Source of the DNA: Pseudobutyrivibrio sp.
Lineage (GTDB): Bacteria > Bacillota > Clostridia > Lachnospirales > Lachnospiraceae
Length of the DNA stretch: 10,031 nucleotides
NCBI GenBank assembly: GCA_017557715.1
Contig: JAFYYE010000127.1
Location: 1 to 10,031, forward strand
Direction of reading: 5' to 3'
Shown: positions 6,785-10,031 of the stretch, piece after piece
How the letters are laid out: the number at the start of each line of letters is the position of its first letter
Numbering within the stretch: position 1 is the stretch's first letter
Made by a program: the position numbers and the translations under genes
The notes under the pieces: model-generated
What the model was told of the DNA's origin: nothing
What the model saw: only the letters and a program-made list of their open reading frames with translations
Databases searched by the model: none

Positions 6785-6813
6785 ATGATAACAAAGGCTA
6801 CTAAGGAATTCAA
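6785..6813 (-). promoter_or_regulatory. Probable promoter of the GNAT-GH25-yqeY operon
   Basis: On the minus strand TTGAAT (6813-6808), a 17-nt spacer and TATCAT (6790-6785) sit about 43 nt before the ATG at 6742. The spacing is ideal; the -10 matches consensus in five of six positions and the -35 in four. Confidence 0.55.
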
Positions 6814-6851
6814 ATAAATTAATTATTATTTATAATGATTTAATTGTATGC

Positions 6852-6880
6852 TTTACAAATCCCATATTATGAACTATAAC
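6852..6880 (+). promoter_or_regulatory. Probable promoter of the HAD phosphatase gene
   Basis: TTTACA (6852-6857), a 17-nt spacer and TATAAC (6875-6880) lie 39 nt before the ATG. Each hexamer matches consensus in five of six positions. It shares the 156-bp divergent spacer with the GNAT operon promoter. Confidence 0.6.
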
Positions 6881-6919
6881 AATGACTTGAACACATAATA
6901 CTTATACAGGAGACATTTC

Positions 6920-7567
6920 ATGACATACGATACTATTTTATTCGATTTAGACGGCACACTTTTGTACACACTTGAGGACTTAACTGACAGCATCAATTAC
7001 ATGCTTGATAAGTACGGATTTCCAACCCATTCTATAGATAACGTGCGCAGATTCGTAGGCAATGGCCTTAGAAAGCTGGTGGAACGTGCTCTTCCTGAAG
7101 GAGCTGATTATGAAAACTTCGAAGAGTTCCTTAAGGAATTCATTGAATATTACAACTGTCACAACCTTATAAAGACAAAGCCATACGATGGTGTCATCGA
7201 AACTACAGAAAAGCTTGCAGCAAAAGGAATAAAAATGGCTATCGTAACCAATAAAGGTCAGACAGCCAGTGATTCTCTTATAGAAGATTTCTTTGCTCCA
7301 CACATCACTATCGTAGTTGGTGATGATGGAATTCACAAAAGAAAACCAGATCCAGAACCAATCGAAATCGCATTAAAAAAGCTTGGTGTAACTGATAAAT
7401 CAAAAGTACTTTATGTAGGCGATTCCGAAGTAGATGCCACTACTGCTGAAAATGCAGGTCTTGACTATATACTTTGTACCTACGGCTTCCGTGATATGGA
7501 AGACTTAGAGGTTTTCAAGCCTGTGAAATATATTAATAATTTCTCTGATCTTCTTTATTTAGCATAA
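6920..7567 (+). CDS. HAD-superfamily hydrolase, phosphoglycolate phosphatase (Gph)-like
   Basis: The 215-residue protein has all four HAD motifs. Motif I is FDLDGT (8-13), with the nucleophile Asp9 and the acid/base Asp11. Motif II is the Thr of 'IVTNKG' (Thr110). Motif III is Lys142 in 'KRKPDP', and motif IV is 'GDSEVD' (167-172) with Asp168 and Asp172 for magnesium. A helical C1 cap (about 15-85) places it with the phosphoglycolate phosphatase/PpaX-type group, cytosolic phosphatases of small phosphate esters or pyrophosphate. The residue usually Asp in 'DGTLxDT' is Tyr16 here, which is not catalytic. AGGAG lies 7 nt before the ATG. It is a single-gene unit, and its last 13 bp overlap the convergent carboxypeptidase gene. 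The exact substrate is unknown. Confidence 0.9.
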   Translation: MTYDTILFDLDGTLLYTLEDLTDSINYMLDKYGFPTHSIDNVRRFVGNGLRKLVERALPEGADYENFEEFLKEFIEYYNCHNLIKTKPYDGVIETTEKLAAKGIKMAIVTNKGQTASDSLIEDFFAPHITIVVGDDGIHKRKPDPEPIEIALKKLGVTDKSKVLYVGDSEVDATTAENAGLDYILCTYGFRDMEDLEVFKPVKYINNFSDLLYLA

Positions 7568-8688
7568 TTTTTGTAGATATCTACATGATCATAAATACAT
7601 CTCCATGAGGAGCTTGAATGGGCGGTACAGCAAATGTATTCTGTGCCGCTTTCTGCTATCATGGAACTAACTGCGCAGCTGCCAGATTCATCTACATATC
7701 CAGTCTTGGCGCCCTCAATTTCGCCACCAATATCCTTATCTTCAATTCTTCTTAAAAACCAGTTAGAAATGGTAATACCTTCAGGATTCACATTTGTGGC
7801 TGTAGAATTGTATACCTTTGTAGTGACAACATCTTTGCAGATGTCATTATCAAGAGCAGCCATCATGATAATAGCAATATCATATGTGGTACTGTAATGC
7901 TCCTTATTGTGGAAGCCTACAGGATTTGTAAAGTGTGTGGTGTCACTGATTCCAAGAGCTGCACACTCTTCATTCATCATCTTTACAAAACTATCAATAT
8001 CTCCTGCCACATACATTGCAAGCTGTGCTGCAGCGTCACCACCAGATGGAAGTATTGTACCGTAGAATAAATCCTTAACTGTAACAACTTCATCCTCAAC
8101 AAATCCTGATGTGGAACCGCCACCTGCATAAGAATAATCAATGGCCTCATGGCTCATGGTAACCTTTTCATCAAGCTGTTCTGGCTTAATGTTTTTAGCA
8201 GCCACCAAAACCGTCATGACCTTTGTCATTGATGCAGGAACAATTCTTTCTTTTGCATTTCTAGAGGCTACTATCTCTTTTGTAGAATTATTAATCAAAA
8301 TGCCATATTCACTGACGATATCTCCACCAATAGAAACTGTGTTATCTGTCTCTTTAGCTGAATATTGTCCCGCCTTTGGAGTTTCTTCTTCTGGAATTAC
8401 ATCTTCCTCCGCTGGAGCCTCTTCAACCTTGGCAGAAACCTTTAAACCTTTAGATTGCTCTTCCTCAGCTTTCGCTTCAATCACAGTATTCTCTTCTGCA
8501 GCAACCTTTAAAGCTGTATCATCTTTGCCTTTAATATGGGAAACAATAAGACAGCCCACAACAACTATGGCTATAGTTATCAGAGCCATTTCTGAATATA
8601 CCTGAATCCTACGAATAAGCTTTTTACGCCTACGATAGGCAATACGCTCCTCGTGAGACATATTTTTATTTCTGAAATTATTACTCAT
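7555..8688 (-). CDS. D-alanyl-D-alanine carboxypeptidase (low-molecular-weight PBP, peptidase S11)
   Basis: The 377-residue protein has a short basic N-terminus, one membrane segment (about 34-50), an acidic Glu/Ala-rich linker (about 56-110) and an S11 penicillin-binding domain. The active-site Ser153 and Lys156 lie in 'PASMTK'. The third motif is 'GAKTGYVDESGSC' (327-338, KTG 328-330). The second motif, usually Ser-Gly-Asn, reads Ser215-Gly-Gly in 'LPSGGDAA'. Such enzymes remove the terminal D-Ala of peptidoglycan stem peptides outside the membrane. Anchoring is by the N-terminal segment; there is no clear C-terminal amphipathic helix, and the chain ends soon after the catalytic domain, without the extra C-terminal domain found in many DacA/DacF proteins. 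GGAG lies 8 nt before the ATG. Its 3' end overlaps the HAD gene by 13 bp. Confidence 0.9.
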   Translation of the reverse strand: MSNNFRNKNMSHEERIAYRRRKKLIRRIQVYSEMALITIAIVVVGCLIVSHIKGKDDTALKVAAEENTVIEAKAEEEQSKGLKVSAKVEEAPAEEDVIPEEETPKAGQYSAKETDNTVSIGGDIVSEYGILINNSTKEIVASRNAKERIVPASMTKVMTVLVAAKNIKPEQLDEKVTMSHEAIDYSYAGGGSTSGFVEDEVVTVKDLFYGTILPSGGDAAAQLAMYVAGDIDSFVKMMNEECAALGISDTTHFTNPVGFHNKEHYSTTYDIAIIMMAALDNDICKDVVTTKVYNSTATNVNPEGITISNWFLRRIEDKDIGGEIEGAKTGYVDESGSCAVSSMIAESGTEYICCTAHSSSSWRCIYDHVDIYKNYAK

Positions 8689-8723
8689 AACAATTACTCC
8701 ATCTCCCCAATACCGTTACAAAA

Positions 8724-8752
8724 AGTTTATCATTGAATTGCCCTTTAAACAA
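8724..8752 (-). promoter_or_regulatory. Possible promoter of the carboxypeptidase gene, with overlapping inverted repeat
   Basis: The ssrA terminator lies just upstream on the same strand, so the gene needs its own start signal within 8689-8785. The best candidate is TTGTTT (8752-8747) and TAAACT (8729-8724) at 17-nt spacing, a weak match. The -35 overlaps one arm of a perfect 7-bp inverted repeat, TGAATTG-9 nt-CAATTCA (8734-8740 and 8750-8756), which could be an operator. Confidence 0.35.
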
Positions 8753-8785
8753 TTCAGAACAAACATTTCGTGACTATTGTCCAAT

Positions 8786-8824
8786 AAAAAAATCCAACTG
8801 AAGCATTATCGCTCCAATTGGATT
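8786..8824 (-). terminator. Intrinsic terminator of ssrA
   Basis: On the minus strand AATCCAATTGGAGC pairs with GCTTCAGTTGGATT (14 bp with two G-U pairs) around a 6-nt loop, followed by a run of seven T. It starts 7 nt after the mature tmRNA 3' end. Confidence 0.92.
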
Positions 8825-8831
8825 GAAATAG

Positions 8832-9170
8832 TGGACTAGATGGGAGTCGAACCCATGTCCAAAAGCCAATTCCCGGCCCTTCTACGAGTGTAGTTTGTAT
8901 TTTTACATTCCCTCCACATAACTCCCACAAACAGGATTTATGCTTTAGTAGCTTCATGATACGCCCGCCATCGCAAAGCTTTGATAACGTCGTTTCCTAC
9001 AGAGTCGAAGTCTGGGTCCTAAGGTGTAGGTGCCCTAGGTCAGACTGCCGCAACTAGGCAGCGTATGCTAAATTATCGTTAGCGTTTAATTTTAAGTTTG
9101 GCCATTTAACCCATCGCCGTGGGACTCGCTTCTTCCGCTGCATGACCCCTGTCGAAACCATGACTAGCCC
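8832..9170 (-). ncRNA. ssrA: tmRNA (transfer-messenger RNA)
   Basis: tmRNA rescues stalled ribosomes with SmpB, first acting as alanyl-tRNA and then as an mRNA for a degradation tag. The 5' end GGGCTAG (9170-9164) pairs with the 3' CTAGTCC (8839-8833) as a 7-bp acceptor stem with one G-U. The T arm is ATGGG-TTCGACT-CCCAT just inside it, and the discriminator is A8832. CCA is not encoded and must be added. The 5' domain has the expected 'GGTTTCGACAGGGGTCATG' shape. The tag frame (9101-9054) reads PNLKLNANDNLAYAA then TAG, with CCA as the most likely resume codon because an A lies at -4. Length is about 339 nt, normal for a one-piece tmRNA. It sits 15 nt after maf and two genes from smpB, and has its own promoter and terminator. 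The exact 5' end is inferred from pairing. Confidence 0.95.
9054..9101 (-). other. tmRNA proteolysis-tag reading frame
   Basis: Fifteen sense codons, PNLKLNANDNLAYAA, then TAG, inside ssrA. With the alanine carried by tmRNA itself the added tag would be A plus these residues. The hydrophobic Ala-Ala end is the usual recognition signal for ClpXP-type proteases. The other two frames meet early stops without an Ala-Ala end. Confidence 0.85.
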
Positions 9171-9185
9171 GCAATCTAACGTGCA

Positions 9186-9737
9186 CTACAAATTATATAG
9201 TACACGATATACTTTAGCAAGAGGCAATCCAACAACATTATTGTAATCACCTTCAATACCCTTAACCAAAACAGCTCCTAATCCCTGAATACCATAAGCT
9301 CCAGCCTTATCCATAGGCTCTTGTGATGCAATATAATTTCTAATAGCTTCAGGTGAGTTTTCATACATTGTTACTTCTGTACATTCAGAAAATGTTTTAA
9401 CATCTCCATTTTCATTTACAATGGTAACGCCTGTATAAACCTGATGAGCTCTTCCAGAAAGCTCAGTAAGCATTCTGAATGCATCTTCTTCATCCTTTGG
9501 CTTGCCAAGGATTTTATCATCAAATGCTACAACGGTATCTGCTGCAAGGACTGTCTCACCCTTGTGCTTTTCAGCTACAGCAAGAGCCTTCTGAAGGCTT
9601 AAATCCTCAACAACCTTTGCTGGAAATGTCTCCGCTGTAACTTCTTCTATATCAGCAGGGTCCACAACAAACTCTATTCCTGCCTGTGCAAGCAATTCTT
9701 TTCTTCTAGGTGATCCTGACGCAAGTACAATTTTCAT
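9186..9737 (-). CDS. maf: Maf-family nucleoside triphosphate pyrophosphatase
   Basis: The 183-residue cytosolic protein is full length for the family. It begins with the signature 'LASGSPRRKELL' (5-16), where SxSPRR forms the substrate phosphate site. 'AADTVV' (65-70) holds the acidic Asp67 and 'LGKP' (77-80) the conserved Lys. 'LSGRAHQVYTG' (93-103), 'EPMDKAGAYGIQG' (140-152) and 'GDYNNVVGLP' (163-172) follow as in YhdE/BsMaf-type proteins. These hydrolyse dTTP, UTP and modified pyrimidine nucleotides to monophosphates, a house-cleaning activity; Maf has also been linked to septum inhibition in Bacillus subtilis. The ATG overlaps the smpB stop by one base (TAATG), so the two are translationally coupled. 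Its last codons contain the ssrA promoter. Confidence 0.95.
   Translation of the reverse strand: MKIVLASGSPRRKELLAQAGIEFVVDPADIEEVTAETFPAKVVEDLSLQKALAVAEKHKGETVLAADTVVAFDDKILGKPKDEEDAFRMLTELSGRAHQVYTGVTIVNENGDVKTFSECTEVTMYENSPEAIRNYIASQEPMDKAGAYGIQGLGAVLVKGIEGDYNNVVGLPLAKVYRVLYNL
9192..9220 (-). promoter_or_regulatory. ssrA promoter inside the 3' end of maf
   Basis: On the minus strand TTGCTA (9220-9215), a 17-nt spacer and a perfect TATAAT (9197-9192). Transcription would start near 9185, giving a leader of about 15 nt to be removed by RNase P. The elements lie in the last codons of maf, so ssrA can be transcribed independently of smpB-maf. Confidence 0.75.
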
Positions 9738-10031
9738 TATCCTAAGTTCCTTATCTTAAAGTCTCTTTCAGCTTCTCGCTTCATATCCTTCTTCTGGATA
9801 TCAGCACGCTTATCATAAAGCTTTTTACATTTGGCTAAAGCAATCTTTACCTTGACTAACCCATTATTTAAATAAACCTCTAATGGAACAATTGTATATC
9901 CGCTTTCTTTAATCTTGCTAAGAAGCCTGTTAATCTCTGATTTATGAAGCAAAAGCTTTCTAGGACGAAGTGGATCTCGATTGAAGATATTGCCCTTCTC
10001 GTAAGGATTAACATGCATCTGATAGATAAAC
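9737..10031 (-). CDS. smpB: SsrA-binding protein SmpB, C-terminal part (5' end outside window)
   Basis: The frame runs from the window edge to a TAA at 9739-9737, giving 97 residues of a protein usually about 150-160 long, so roughly the first third is missing. It begins within the OB-fold at 'FIYQMHVNPYEKGNIFNRDP' and continues 'LRPRKLLLHKSEI', the most conserved SmpB block. 'SGYTIVPLEVYLNNGLVKVKIALAKCKKLYDKR' follows. The basic C-terminal tail (KRADIQKKDMKREAERDFK type) is the part that folds into the mRNA channel of the stalled ribosome. SmpB binds the tRNA-like domain of tmRNA and delivers it to the ribosome. Its RNA partner ssrA lies just beyond maf. An internal Met at 10018 should not be taken as the start, because the family homology continues upstream of it. 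Confidence 0.95.
   Translation of the reverse strand, partial: FIYQMHVNPYEKGNIFNRDPLRPRKLLLHKSEINRLLSKIKESGYTIVPLEVYLNNGLVKVKIALAKCKKLYDKRADIQKKDMKREAERDFKIRNLG

Noticed and set aside
7572..7585. Perfect palindrome TGTAGATATCTACA as a terminator
   Set aside because: There is no loop and no T-run on either strand, and it lies inside the carboxypeptidase coding sequence.
8141..8605. 154-codon plus-strand frame, rich in Ser/Ala/Thr
   Set aside because: Antisense to the carboxypeptidase gene. Its composition reflects the reverse complement of the Glu/Ala linker and catalytic domain; no start signal.
8754..8957. 67-codon minus-strand frame beginning MKLLKHKSCL
   Set aside because: It lies across the 3' half of ssrA and its terminator on the same strand. 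The sequence is fully explained by tmRNA structure and has no protein-like character.
1..10031. Insertion sequence or phage involvement in the rearranged region
   Set aside because: There is no transposase or integrase frame, no terminal inverted repeat pair bounding 3240-4700, and no target duplication was found by eye.

Overview
The window looks like chromosomal DNA of a low-GC Gram-positive anaerobe, most probably a Lachnospiraceae member of the Butyrivibrio/Pseudobutyrivibrio kind. This is inferred from the AT-rich base composition, strong AGGAG-type ribosome sites, a large DUF5717-like protein (a family I associate with Lachnospiraceae), a membrane-anchored GH25 lysozyme-like protein, an ECF-type S component, and a tmRNA tag ending NDNLAYAA. 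Most of the window is ordinary housekeeping sequence, with one stretch (about 3160-4700) that looks rearranged.

Layout. 1-1887 (minus): N-terminal 629 codons of a large protein of unknown function, starting at TTG. 2056-3144 (plus): a CobD/HisC-like PLP enzyme, divergent from it. 3160-3249 (plus): an N-terminal stub of a flavin reductase/flavodoxin-family gene. It runs head-on into an ECF S component (3212-3727, minus), which follows an amidohydrolase (3729-4493, minus) with a 1-nt gap. The amidohydrolase start codon lies in a perfect 11-bp inverted repeat. 4704-6742 (minus): an operon of GNAT acetyltransferase, GH25 protein and YqeY, closed by a clear terminator. 6920-7567 (plus): a phosphoglycolate-phosphatase-like HAD enzyme, divergent from the GNAT gene, whose 3' end overlaps a D-Ala-D-Ala carboxypeptidase (7555-8688, minus) by 13 bp. 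8786-10031 (minus): smpB (partial), maf, and ssrA with its own terminator.

How the genes relate. smpB and ssrA encode the two partners of trans-translation and sit together with maf between them. A consensus-like promoter inside the maf 3' end should let ssrA be made independently. The carboxypeptidase and the GH25 protein both act on the cell wall. The ECF S component and amidohydrolase look like an uptake-plus-hydrolysis pair for an unidentified small molecule. They appear to have arrived by an event that destroyed the flavin reductase gene, because the last codons of the S component are read from the antisense strand of the reductase remnant.

No CRISPR array, transposase, phage gene, rRNA or ordinary tRNA was seen. 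No intergenic stretch exceeds 300 bases; the longest is about 250 bases, at 4494-4742.
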